Origin: Pirellulales bacterium
GTDB taxonomy: Bacteria; Planctomycetota; Planctomycetia; Pirellulales; Thermoguttaceae
Direction: 5' to 3'
Assembly (NCBI GenBank): GCA_030605745.1
Contig: JAUWHT010000214.1
Coordinates: forward strand, 1-9,674
DNA length: 9,674 nt
Part shown: positions 1 to 6,244 of the stretch, piece by piece
Layout of the letters: every line of letters begins with the position of its first letter
Numbering within the stretch: position 1 is the stretch's first letter
The notes under the pieces: generated by a model
Database searches by the model: none
What the model was told of the DNA's origin: nothing
The model's input: only the letters and a program-made list of their open reading frames with translations
Position numbers and translations under genes: made by a program

Positions 1-79
1 GAAGAGTGGTCAGTGGGTCGCCGTGCCGGCGACCGCTAAACGGTCCATTGCAAACCGCCCCCTCGCCACTAATCTCTGG

Positions 80-149
80 CCACTGACCACTGACTACTAT
101 CCACTATCCACTCCCCACTATCCACTATCCACTATCCACTATCCACTAA
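80..149. repeat. Heptanucleotide tandem array, consensus CCACTAT, 10 units
   Basis: Ten contiguous 7-bp units follow one another: two CCACTGA, one CTACTAT, five CCACTAT, one CCACTCC and a final CCACTAA. In the sense of the DUF502 gene the unit is ATAGTGG. The array overlaps the end of that gene, and the TAG stop (134 to 132 on the minus strand) is supplied by a repeat unit. Because the unit length is not a multiple of three, the array puts TAG in all three minus-strand frames. A separate 11-bp match to the first units lies inverted at 6-16 (GTGGTCAGTGG). Bases 1-79 hold no gene; the only other structure there is a 7-bp stem with a 3-base loop at 17-33. Confidence 0.9.
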
Positions 150-995
150 CTGCTGCGGCGGGACTACCACGCCACAACTGACGATGAACTGAAACGCCTG
201 GTCGATCGTGATATTCAGGTCAATGGTCTCGCTTTTGCGCACGGTTATGGTGAATCCGGTTACCGGCATCGGCGAGGTGGGCATCAGCACCGAGAGGACC
301 GGCTCGTTGGCCGCCGAGCGGATATCGAGCATGCTTTCGCCGGTTACCAGCCCCATCGACCAGATGCCCTTACGGGGATACTCTACGGCCACCACGCGGG
401 TGTACTCGATCTGCGACTCGCTGAACAGGAAGTCGCTGACCTGCTTGACGGAGGAGTAGACGTTGCGCACCAGCGGCAATCGATGGATTCCCCGCTCGAA
501 GCGGCCCCAGAAGAAACGGCCGATGCCGGCCGCCATGAACTTGCCCAGCAGGTACAATACAAGAATGAACACCGCCAGGAAGAAGGGCACCGCGTAGTAG
601 GGGCGGAGATACGTCAACTCGACGTATCGACGGTAGACGGCCTTGGCGGTCTGCGGCGGCGGTTCCCCAGGATTTGCCTCCACCCGATTGTAGACGGTCT
701 GCGGCACGAACTTGCTCTTCTCGACCCGATGGTACATCCGACCGTCGATCATGGCCGTCGGCAGGACAGTGCCTGGCTCGGTGCGGATGTCGGCCGTTGC
801 CCAGACCAGCGTCTCGCGTACTCCGGTGGTCACCGGGTTCAGGACGTAACGATGGGTCATATTGATGACCCAGGCAAAGATCAGGATCGTCAGCAATGGG
901 GGCATTATTACCCCCAATCCGCGGAGTACCGCCTTGCGGGACGGATGGTCGCCTCGTTGTCTGTCGCTGTTCGAGTTGCCTTTATCGGTAGCCAT
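132..995 (-). CDS. DUF502 family membrane protein
   Basis: This 287-residue protein of unknown biochemical role probably sits in the cytoplasmic membrane. The assignment rests on the arrangement typical of DUF502 (PF04367): a first membrane helix near residues 24-46, a second near 135-157, then the signature stretch around 170-185 (IHRLPLVRNVYSSVKQ), PMPVTGF near 242-248, and a C-terminal SCGVVVPP near 273-280. The ATG at 995 is chosen over in-frame upstream starts because it lies 11 bases after the comF stop; the longer reading adds an Arg-rich tail inside comF. The ribosome binding site is weak. About 85 residues separate the helices, longer than I expect for this family, and the segment is Pro-rich. 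The final residues LVDSG come from the heptamer array, so the C-terminus may have been reset by repeat growth. It is probably co-transcribed with comF. Confidence 0.88.
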   Translation of the reverse strand: MATDKGNSNSDRQRGDHPSRKAVLRGLGVIMPPLLTILIFAWVINMTHRYVLNPVTTGVRETLVWATADIRTEPGTVLPTAMIDGRMYHRVEKSKFVPQTVYNRVEANPGEPPPQTAKAVYRRYVELTYLRPYYAVPFFLAVFILVLYLLGKFMAAGIGRFFWGRFERGIHRLPLVRNVYSSVKQVSDFLFSESQIEYTRVVAVEYPRKGIWSMGLVTGESMLDIRSAANEPVLSVLMPTSPMPVTGFTITVRKSETIDLNITIDQAFQFIVSCGVVVPPQQLVDSG

Positions 996-1006
996 GCTTT
1001 TCAACT

Positions 1007-1807
1007 CTAGGTTGTATTCGGACCCTGGGCCCTGGCCACGACGGCGACGGCGACCATCGCGGCGCCGGCCTTTTTGAGCACTTTGGCGGCCTCGCTGCAA
1101 GTGGCGCCGGTGGTCAGGATATCGTCGACCAGCAGGACGCGTGCCCCCCGCAAGCGGCGGCCGGACCGAACCCGGAAGGCCCCGCGGACATTCTGGAACC
1201 GTTGTCCCGGCGGTAAGCCGGCTTGTGGCAAGGTGTTACGACATCGCCAGAGCACTCGCCGGCGGACCGCAATGCCCAGGGTCCGGCCCAGTTCCCGGGC
1301 CAGGATCTCCGGACTGTTGGTCCCGCGGTCCAGTCGTCGGGTCCAATACATAGGCACCGGCACAATCAGATCGGGGCGTAACTCGGCCAACTGCTGTCTG
1401 CGGCGCCGGGCCAACAGCCGGCCCATCGCCGCTGAGAGCGACTCGTGGACAGGCCGTTTCATTCGCAATACCACGTCGTGCAACTCCGCCACATGATAGT
1501 CCCCAAGTGGTACGACCTTATCGAACTTCAGCCGGGTCTTTCGGCACAGCCAACATCTCTCTGGCGGCACCCCATCAACCGCACCGGCCGCACCACAAAA
1601 CGGGCAACAGGGCCGGGTCTCGGGGCCCAACGACCGACAGCAATCGGTGCAAAGGAGCAACTCGTCATGGTTTCCCATCAGCTCGGAGTCACAGCACGCA
1701 CACCGCGGCGGATAGAGCAGGTCTACGCCGGCCGCTGCAACACGGCGGCGCAAATGATAGACCAATCGAGCCGTGGGCCCGTTATTTTCAATGAGTGAGT
1801 CAAGCAT
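1007..1807 (-). CDS. comF: ComF family phosphoribosyltransferase-like protein
   Basis: This 266-residue protein has the ComF layout. An N-terminal double zinc ribbon carries Cys pairs at 36/39, 53/56, 67-68/71 and 85/88. The C-terminal type I phosphoribosyltransferase domain contains VPVPMYWTRRLDRGTN (about 150-165) and the PRPP-binding loop LLVDDILTTGAT, with the two Asp at 228 and 229. ComF relatives are needed for DNA uptake in some bacteria and are thought to act in the cytoplasm on incoming single-stranded DNA; the enzymatic substrate is not settled. The ATG at 1807 gives a normal-length protein, but no clear Shine-Dalgarno precedes it. It is first in a likely two-gene minus-strand unit with the DUF502 gene. 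The 155-base gap to the divergent aminotransferase should hold promoters for both directions, but I see no convincing consensus there. Nothing else in the window relates to competence. Confidence 0.93.
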   Translation of the reverse strand: MLDSLIENNGPTARLVYHLRRRVAAAGVDLLYPPRCACCDSELMGNHDELLLCTDCCRSLGPETRPCCPFCGAAGAVDGVPPERCWLCRKTRLKFDKVVPLGDYHVAELHDVVLRMKRPVHESLSAAMGRLLARRRRQQLAELRPDLIVPVPMYWTRRLDRGTNSPEILARELGRTLGIAVRRRVLWRCRNTLPQAGLPPGQRFQNVRGAFRVRSGRRLRGARVLLVDDILTTGATCSEAAKVLKKAGAAMVAVAVVARAQGPNTT

Positions 1808-1962
1808 TACCGGCCCAGCGCGTCACAAGGTACGTGGCTGAGCATACAGGATTTCAGCTCGGTCGTGCAGTAGGGCGTCAAACACCTTGACTCAGAATCC
1901 CCCGTTGCCCTATGCTTCCACTTTGAACTCTCGGGCGATCTCTGATGAAGTGGTCATAGCCT

Positions 1963-3237
1963 ATGTCCCACCAAGACGGTCTAAGCCGGCGAGCGCATTG
2001 GGCTGGGGGTGAGACGATTGCCAGTCTGTTGATGGCTAAGACTCTGGCCCAGCCGGAGTTGGTCTCGCTGGCCGCCGGTTTCGTCGATCAGCAGAGCCTG
2101 CCGGTCGAACTGACCCGGCGGGCGCTTGAGGCCATCTGGTCGGACCCCGAGCGTGCCTGGGCGGGGCTACAGTACGGCACCACGATCGGCTATCCGCCGC
2201 TGAGAGAGGCGATCCTGGAAAGAATGCTAGGGGCGGACGGTCGAACTCCTGGCGAGTTGAACGTCTCGGCCGAGCAAGTCGTAGTTACCGCCGGCAGCAA
2301 CCAGTTGCTGTTTCTGGTGGGCGACATGCTGCTGGACCCGGACGACATTGTGATTTGCGGTGCGCCGAGCTACTTCGTTTTTTTGGGTACTTTGGGCAAC
2401 ATGGGTGCCCGGGCCATCGGCATTGAAATTGACCAGCATGGCTTGATCCCCAATGCCGTCGAGGACCAGTTGGCCCGATTGGAGTCCGCGGGCGAGTTAG
2501 GCCGGGTAAAGATGTTTTACGTGACCAGCTACTACGACAACCCCAGCGGTGTGACCATCCCGGCCGAGCGGCGGGCCGCGCTGGTGGAAATCGCCAAGCG
2601 CTGGTCGCGCCGAAGCAATATCTACATTATCGAGGACGCCGCGTATCGGGAGTTGCGTTATTACGGCGAAGATACGCCGAGCCTGCGGGCGTTTGACCCC
2701 GAAGGCGACACGGTGATACATACGGGGACGTTTTCCAAGTCGTTTTCGCCGGGGATCCGCGTCGGTTGGGGGATACTGCCCCGGCGGCTGCTCGGGCCGG
2801 TACTGGCCGAGAAGGGAAACCTTGACTTCGGCTCGCCGAACCTCAATCAGCTTCTGATGACCACGGTTATGGAGTTGGGGCTCTTCGACGAACACCTCAA
2901 GGTGCTCCGCGACAGCTACCGCAAGAAGATCGACGCCATGCTCCGGGCGGCCGACGAGTTGCTTGGGCCTATCGACGGGATCCAGTGGGTCCGCCCAACC
3001 GGCGGGCTGTACGTCTGGCTGCGGCTGCCCGAAGGGATCGACACCGGGCTTTCCAGCCCGTTGTTCGATCGGGCCGTAAAGGAAGGAGTGCTCTATGTGC
3101 CCGGCGAGTACTGCTATCCGAGCAACGTCCACAGGCCGAGAAAGAACATGTTGCGGCTGAGCTTCGGCATCCAATCGTGCGAGAGTCTCCGCCGGGGAGT
3201 CGACTCGCTGGCCCGGGCGATCCGACAGGTGTTGTGA
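1963..3237 (+). CDS. PLP-dependent aminotransferase, fold type I (2-aminoadipate / MocR-related class)
   Basis: This 424-residue cytosolic enzyme transfers amino groups between an amino acid and a 2-oxoacid. All expected active-site positions are visible: the phosphate loop TAGSNQ (109-114), Asn193 in DNPSG, Asp225 and Tyr228 in EDAAYRE, the Schiff-base Lys259 in GTFSKSFSPGIRVGW, and Arg398 in LRLSFG for the substrate carboxylate. The opening LSRRAHWAGGETIASLL and LVSLAAGFVDQQSLPVE resemble the LysN / alpha-aminoadipate aminotransferase branch, which lacks the DNA-binding domain of MocR regulators. The substrate cannot be fixed from sequence; 2-aminoadipate, aromatic or branched-chain amino acids are all possible. 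The ATG at 1963 gives a full domain. The stop codon shares its last base with the next start codon, so translation of the two genes is probably coupled. Confidence 0.93.
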   Translation: MSHQDGLSRRAHWAGGETIASLLMAKTLAQPELVSLAAGFVDQQSLPVELTRRALEAIWSDPERAWAGLQYGTTIGYPPLREAILERMLGADGRTPGELNVSAEQVVVTAGSNQLLFLVGDMLLDPDDIVICGAPSYFVFLGTLGNMGARAIGIEIDQHGLIPNAVEDQLARLESAGELGRVKMFYVTSYYDNPSGVTIPAERRAALVEIAKRWSRRSNIYIIEDAAYRELRYYGEDTPSLRAFDPEGDTVIHTGTFSKSFSPGIRVGWGILPRRLLGPVLAEKGNLDFGSPNLNQLLMTTVMELGLFDEHLKVLRDSYRKKIDAMLRAADELLGPIDGIQWVRPTGGLYVWLRLPEGIDTGLSSPLFDRAVKEGVLYVPGEYCYPSNVHRPRKNMLRLSFGIQSCESLRRGVDSLARAIRQVL

Positions 3238-4373
3238 TGAAGATCATCGACCGCTATTTGCTCCGCCAGTTCATCAAGGCTTTTTTGATTTGTTTTGTGA
3301 GCCTGACCGGGCTGTATATCGTGTTCGACGCCTTTACCAACCTGGAGGAATTCCTGCGTTGCAGCGAGGACGGTGGAGGGTTGCTGGCGTTGATGGGTTC
3401 GTTCTACACGTACCAATCGATCGTGTTTTTTGATCGCACGGCCGGGTTGTTGACGCTGGTGGCGGCCATGTTCACGGTCTCCTGGATCCAGCGTCACAAC
3501 GAGATGACCGCATTGATGTCGGCCGGCATTTCCCGAATCCGTATCGTGCTGCCGGTGATTGCCGTGGCGATTGTGATCGCGCTGCTTTCCACGGTCAACC
3601 GCGAGTTGGTCATCCCCCGGTTCCGCAACGAGTTGACCCGCCGGCCCCAGGACCTGATCGGCGACGTCGGCCAGGACTTGCGACCCCAGTACGACAACCG
3701 GACCGACGTATTGATCCGCGGCAAGCAAACCTTCGGCGACCAGAAACGGATCGAACGGCCAAATTTCCTCCTGCCGCCCGAGTTGAGTCGCTACGGAAAG
3801 CAGCTTGTGGCCGAGAACGCCTTTTACAGGCCGCCGGAAGGCGCCCGGCCGGGTGGGTACCTGCTGGACGGCGTCGAGAAGCCGGAGGACCTCGATACCA
3901 GGCCTTCGCTCTGCTTGGGTAACGAGCCGGTCGTGATCACCCCGCACGATGCGGCCGACTGGCTTAAGCCGGACCAGTGCTTCGTGGTCAGCGACGTGAA
4001 TTTCGAGCAGCTTACCGGCGGTCGGGCGTTTCGCCAGTTCTCCTCCACCGCCCAGTTGATCTCCGGCCTGCGCAACCCGAGCCTGGACTTCGGCGCGGAC
4101 GTTCGTGTGGCGATCCACTCGCGGATAGTCCAGCCGTTTATGGACATCACGCTGTTGCTGCTCGGCTTGCCGCTGGTCGTGAGCCGGGAGAACCGCAACG
4201 TGTTCATCGCCATTGCGATGTGCATGGGCGTGACCACGTTGTTCATGCTGGTGTCGATCGGTTTCCAGCACCTGGGCTCGATTTACCTGGTCGATCCGGC
4301 CCTGGCCGCATGGGCCCCGCTGATCGTCTTCGTCCCACCTGCCGCGTGGCTGGCCGAGTCGATGTGGTGGTAG
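3237..4373 (+). CDS. LptF/LptG family LPS export permease
   Basis: This 378-residue inner-membrane permease is of the YjgP/YjgQ type. In the LptB2FG complex, LptF and LptG extract lipopolysaccharide from the inner membrane for transfer across the periplasm. The start MKIIDRYLLRQFIKAFL is typical of the family. Membrane helices are near 11-34, 55-84, 101-120, 298-317, 321-346 and 356-375; a periplasmic domain of about 170 residues lies between helices 3 and 4. The cytoplasmic coupling segment NEMTALMSAGIS (88-99) is conserved. Length is close to Escherichia coli LptF and LptG; I cannot tell which paralogue it is. The start codon at 3237 overlaps the aminotransferase stop. Longer in-frame starts lie inside that gene and are rejected. 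The partner permease and LptB ATPase are not in the window. Confidence 0.92.
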   Translation: MKIIDRYLLRQFIKAFLICFVSLTGLYIVFDAFTNLEEFLRCSEDGGGLLALMGSFYTYQSIVFFDRTAGLLTLVAAMFTVSWIQRHNEMTALMSAGISRIRIVLPVIAVAIVIALLSTVNRELVIPRFRNELTRRPQDLIGDVGQDLRPQYDNRTDVLIRGKQTFGDQKRIERPNFLLPPELSRYGKQLVAENAFYRPPEGARPGGYLLDGVEKPEDLDTRPSLCLGNEPVVITPHDAADWLKPDQCFVVSDVNFEQLTGGRAFRQFSSTAQLISGLRNPSLDFGADVRVAIHSRIVQPFMDITLLLLGLPLVVSRENRNVFIAIAMCMGVTTLFMLVSIGFQHLGSIYLVDPALAAWAPLIVFVPPAAWLAESMWW

Positions 4374-4407
4374 GATTGGAGATTGGGGATTAGGGATTGG
4401 GGATTGG
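4373..4407 (+). repeat. Heptanucleotide tandem array, consensus GGATTGG, 5 units
   Basis: Five 7-bp units (GGATTGG, AGATTGG, GGATTAG, GGATTGG, GGATTGG) begin on the third base of the permease TAG stop codon. The placement directly at a stop codon matches the arrays at 80-149 and 8043-8063, although each array has a different unit sequence. Confidence 0.88.
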
Positions 4408-4495
4408 ACGCATACGTTTAGCGGTTGCCGGCACGGCGACCTCCTGGCTACCGCTTACTGCCCCCACCGCACACCACCTACCACTCGCCGGTTCA

Positions 4496-4532
4496 GGTGG
4501 CAATGAATTTCAGATGGCAATGAATTGCCACC
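4496..4532. other. Hairpin between convergent genes, possible bidirectional terminator
   Basis: GGTGGCAAT (4496-4504) is a perfect 9-bp inverted match of ATTGCCACC (4524-4532) around a 19-base loop. An 11-bp direct repeat, GGCAATGAATT, occurs at 4499-4509 and 4516-4526, so a shorter alternative stem (GGCAAT-GA-ATTGCC, 4516-4529) also forms. It lies between the permease and the convergent zinc-ribbon gene, where a terminator for both would be expected. It has no T-run, so it could equally be a dispersed palindrome. Confidence 0.4.
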
Positions 4533-4541
4533 CCCTCCCGG

Positions 4542-4901
4542 CTACTGCGAGAGGATTCCAAGGAATGTTGCCGAAGCAGCCAGCAGCAGGACGAAGATTC
4601 CTGCACATCCGACGCCGGGTGTGCTAATGCCGTGCTTGTCGGCCAGTTCTTCCACCACTTCTTTCGCTTCTCTGAGTCCCACCCCCATTTCTTCTCGGTA
4701 GAGCTTGACTGCTTGCATTGTTTGTCTTTCCCACAACAACGCCAGCAGTCTATCTCTCAGGCAGCCCCGGTCCGCGCCGGCTTGCTCGGCATCTTGATCC
4801 GCAATTGGCATGCTTTTCTGGGAGGGGAGCCAGGCGCCGCAGTCTTCACAACGTTGGATCTCGGCGGCATTCACATGACCACAAAATCGGCACTCTGTCA
4901 T
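4542..4901 (-). CDS. Zinc ribbon / L7-L12-like / single membrane helix protein
   Basis: This is a 119-residue protein of unknown function. Residues 4-21 form a zinc ribbon (C4-X2-C7 and C18-X2-C21). Residues about 62-88 (AVKLYREEMGVGLREAKEVV) resemble the C-terminal domain of ribosomal protein L7/L12, in which a GLGLKEAK-type helix occurs. Residues about 96-117 are a hydrophobic helix at the C-terminus, which would tail-anchor the protein in a membrane. The ATG at 4901 is chosen because the zinc ribbon starts at once; the longer reading to 4979 runs through a dispersed repeat and a terminator. No Shine-Dalgarno is evident. The gene is convergent with the permease gene. An intrinsic terminator lies about 55 bases upstream in the same orientation and could act as an attenuator. 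Confidence 0.75.
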   Translation of the reverse strand: MTECRFCGHVNAAEIQRCEDCGAWLPSQKSMPIADQDAEQAGADRGCLRDRLLALLWERQTMQAVKLYREEMGVGLREAKEVVEELADKHGISTPGVGCAGIFVLLLAASATFLGILSQ

Positions 4902-4923
4902 GGGTTGGTCTGGGTAGTGGATA

Positions 4924-4948
4924 GTGTGCCACTGCTTGCTGCAGGCAA
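4924..4948. repeat. Dispersed palindromic repeat GTGTGCCACTGCTT, half copy
   Basis: GTGTGCCACTGCTTGCTGCAGGCAA matches the first 15 bases of the copy at 6134-6166 exactly and continues with one difference, but the right arm AGCAGTG is missing. Two partial units of the ATAGTGG heptamer (TAGTGGATAGTG) lie just to its left at 4915-4926. The copy sits in the upstream region of the minus-strand zinc-ribbon gene. Confidence 0.7.
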
Positions 4949-4956
4949 CCGCGATG

Positions 4957-4995
4957 AAAAACCCCGCCGTTCGCAGCAAGTGCGAAACGGCGGGG
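4957..4995 (-). terminator. Strong intrinsic terminator, minus strand
   Basis: CCCCGCCGTT (4962-4971) pairs perfectly with AACGGCGGGG (4986-4995). The stem extends by CGCA/TGCG (4972-4975 with 4981-4984) across a single bulged base, and the loop is GCAAG. Reading the minus strand, the stem is followed at once by TTTTT, the classic rho-independent layout; on the plus strand there is no U-tract. No recognisable gene ends here on the minus strand. It may end a non-coding transcript coming from the right, or act as an attenuator in the leader of the zinc-ribbon gene. Confidence 0.8.
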
Positions 4996-5639
4996 CCGGA
5001 ACAGAGAAGAGGCCTAAACGTAATCCTACCAACTTCTTCATCCTTGTCCAGAACTGCTTGTGAATAATCTGTGTCAGCCGTGCGAATTCTGCGCTATCTT
5101 CTGGCGCCACAATTAGGCGGATCCGGCGGGCAGCCGGGCTCCTGAAGTGGTTACCTTGAAGGAACTTACGTCGCTTCGCATGTCGCCTTTGCGGCTCGAC
5201 GCACCTCAGAACGGGACCCGAGAATTTCGCCGTAAGTCCGTGTGCCCTAAAGGCTTACATTGTTCGGCAGATTTTGGGGATTCGTGGATGCCTGTCGGCG
5301 GCTGGAGTCGTTAAACTGGGGGAACGAAGATGACTGGGATCTGGGTTGTAGTCCGCAAGTGGTGCCACTAACGGGTGGAAGGCTTGGCAAGTTACAAACC
5401 CCAACGCTGGCGGGACCCGAGCGTTTCAAAAAAAACGCCGACAGTGGGTCGCCATGGTGCAGAAGGATTACTTTATTAGCGGGTGGGCGGGGTGACGTAG
5501 CCGCCAGGTGGTATTTTCGTCGCCCTCTGATGGCGCCTGAAGACTCCGCCGCCGGTCTACCGGGCCCGGGCTTACGCTGCCGGTATACGGCCCAACGCGG
5601 TGCGTTTCAACGGTCTTACCGTGACCGACCCGAAAATTT

Positions 5640-5787
5640 TTCAACGACCCGATACAAAGCTAACAAAGCCCCGCCTCAGACCAGGGAGAGGGTTCAGTTG
5701 TCAGGGTTCAGGGTTCAGGATTTGTGGGCAAACGTCGAACTCTAAGCCCTGAACCCTGAATCCTTAGCTTTCTATCGGATCGTTGAA
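5640..5787. repeat. Imperfect inverted repeat; both arms end in FNDPI(E/Q)S-stop
   Basis: The 24-bp arm at 5640-5663 matches the reverse complement of 5764-5787 with two differences. Read outward-in, each arm encodes FNDPI(Q/E)S followed by TAA (5661-5663 on the plus strand; 5766-5764 on the minus strand). The resemblance continues outward: a short A/T-rich tract, then GGTGCGT at 5599-5605 and at 5821-5815 on the minus strand. Upstream frames are soon blocked by stops (TGA at 5622-5624 on plus; TAA within CGTAAG on minus). The two are therefore either remnants of a duplicated gene tail facing each other, or a DNA repeat with accidental coding. Confidence 0.65.
5689..5763. repeat. Facing heptamer arrays (AGGGTTC), hairpin-forming
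   Basis: Rightward units AGGGTTC, AGTTGTC, AGGGTTC, AGGGTTC, AGGATTT occupy 5689-5723. Leftward units GGATTCA, GGGTTCA, GGGCTTA occupy 5763-5743 and begin directly after the minus-strand TAA of the FNDPIES copy. TTCAGGGTTCAGG (5707-5719) pairs perfectly with 5748-5760, giving a 13-bp stem around a 28-base loop. Confidence 0.8.
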
Positions 5788-6063
5788 TTTTTTGGGCTGG
5801 CCCTGCCGGTATACGCACCCGGGGACTTACGTTTCATCAGTCGATACAGCCGAACCCCAAAGATAGCCGACACCTGGCCCCGGGTCTTACGATTGCCGTG
5901 CGGAAAGCCGGCGGTCTTACGTTTGGCGGACTTACAGCAGCCGGCCCAAGATGAGCTGACCAGCCCTGCCTGACCTACCGCCACCGGTCTAACATCTCTT
6001 AGGTCTCACACCAGCCGGTCTATGTGACCCGAGCCAACGCCCGGACCCGCCAGGATACGGCCC

Positions 6064-6092
6064 AACATACCGGATCGGTGTACAAATGTCAA
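6064..6092 (-). promoter_or_regulatory. Sigma-70-like promoter, minus strand
   Basis: On the minus strand TTGACA (6092-6087) is followed after exactly 17 bases by TATGTT (6069-6064), a full -35 match and a 4-of-6 -10 match. It would fire leftward from about 6057 into the gene-poor repeat island, toward the terminator at 4957-4995. There is no protein gene in between, so it may drive a non-coding RNA, or be a chance match or mobile-element remnant. Confidence 0.4.
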
Positions 6093-6133
6093 GTACACTT
6101 TTCGGCCAGTCCCAGGGGCGAGGGAGCTACCCG

Positions 6134-6166
6134 GTGTGCCACTGCTTGCCGCAGGCAAGCAGTGCC
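6134..6166. repeat. Dispersed palindromic repeat GTGTGCCACTGCTT, full copy
   Basis: CACTGCTTGCC (6140-6150) and GGCAAGCAGTG (6154-6164) form a perfect 11-bp stem with a 3-base loop, preceded by GTGTGC. It is the same family as the copies at 4924-4948, 8099-8127 and 8152-8180. It lies about 70 bases upstream of the PIN gene, in a gene-free spacer. Confidence 0.85.
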
Positions 6167-6244
6167 GCAATAGACGTCAAAATGCCCCCTTGCCCCGGTT
6201 TCGGACTTGTGCGAGAATAAGGTTGATTGCTTATGGGTAGTAGG

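Larger units (their letters stand above)
5554..6024 (-). repeat. Array of GGNCTTAC-type motifs (CGTAAGNCC on the minus strand)
   Basis: Copies in one orientation start at 5554 (GGTCTACC), 5568 (GGGCTTACG), 5612 (GGTCTTACC), 5823 (GGACTTACG), 5883 and 5913 (both GGTCTTACG), 5928 (GGACTTACA), 5986 (GGTCTAACA), 6002 (GGTCTCACA) and 6017 (GGTCTATGT). Further weak copies lie at 5162, 5251 and, inverted, 5232-5240. Spacings within clusters are 14, 60, 30, 15, 16 and 15 bases, close to multiples of 15. No known repeat class is recognised. It could be a protein-binding array, a structured RNA or remnants of a repetitive coding sequence (Arg-Lys-Thr/Ser on the minus strand). Confidence 0.55.
4996..6232. 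other. Gene-poor island of degenerate repeats
   Basis: No reading frame here resembles a known protein. The longest open frames (5260-5745 plus; 5772-5984 minus) have no domain-like pattern and run through repeats. Short words recur: CGGGACCCGAG at 5212-5222 and 5411-5421, GCGTTTCAA at 5421-5429 and 5602-5610, CTGCCGGTATACG at 5577-5589 and 5803-5815, and ATACGGCCCAAC at 5585-5596 and 6055-6066. Together with the GGNCTTAC motif, the inverted FNDPI element and the heptamer arrays, this suggests an accumulation of repeats, a decayed gene set or an unrecognised structured RNA. I looked for tmRNA, RNase P RNA and SRP RNA landmarks and saw none. Confidence 0.6.

Noticed and set aside
3114..4271. 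Long minus-strand frame (385 codons) opposite the permease
   Set aside because: It is an antisense shadow in GC-rich DNA, His/Gln/Arg-rich with no motif, while the plus strand encodes a clear LptF/LptG protein.
4898..5110. Minus-strand GTG-started frame beginning MAPEDSA, like the plus-strand words at 5530-5550
   Set aside because: The shared words amount to about 13 bases, the frame runs through an intrinsic terminator, and no protein-like pattern follows, so coincidence is likelier.
5421..5440. GCGTTT / AAACGC short hairpin around an A-run
   Set aside because: A six-base stem over an A-run with no neighbouring gene is not distinguishable from chance.
5260..5745. Open plus-strand frame of 161 codons in the repeat island
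   Set aside because: It passes through inverted repeats and a heptamer array, has no domain pattern or ribosome binding site, and its frame disagrees with the conserved FNDPIQS-stop tail.
5772..5984. Minus-strand frame of 70 codons with recurring Arg-Lys-Thr/Ser
   Set aside because: The recurring residues come from the CGTAAG motif itself; its frame differs from that of the FNDPIES tail and no family resemblance is seen.
6078..6102. GTGTAC / GTACAC stem followed by TTTT, possible plus-strand terminator
   Set aside because: The stem is only 6 bp and half A/T, too weak to call; the same bases hold the better minus-strand promoter match.
4996..6232. Possible structural RNA gene such as tmRNA, RNase P RNA or SRP RNA
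   Set aside because: None of the landmark sequences I would expect for these RNAs could be found on either strand by eye.
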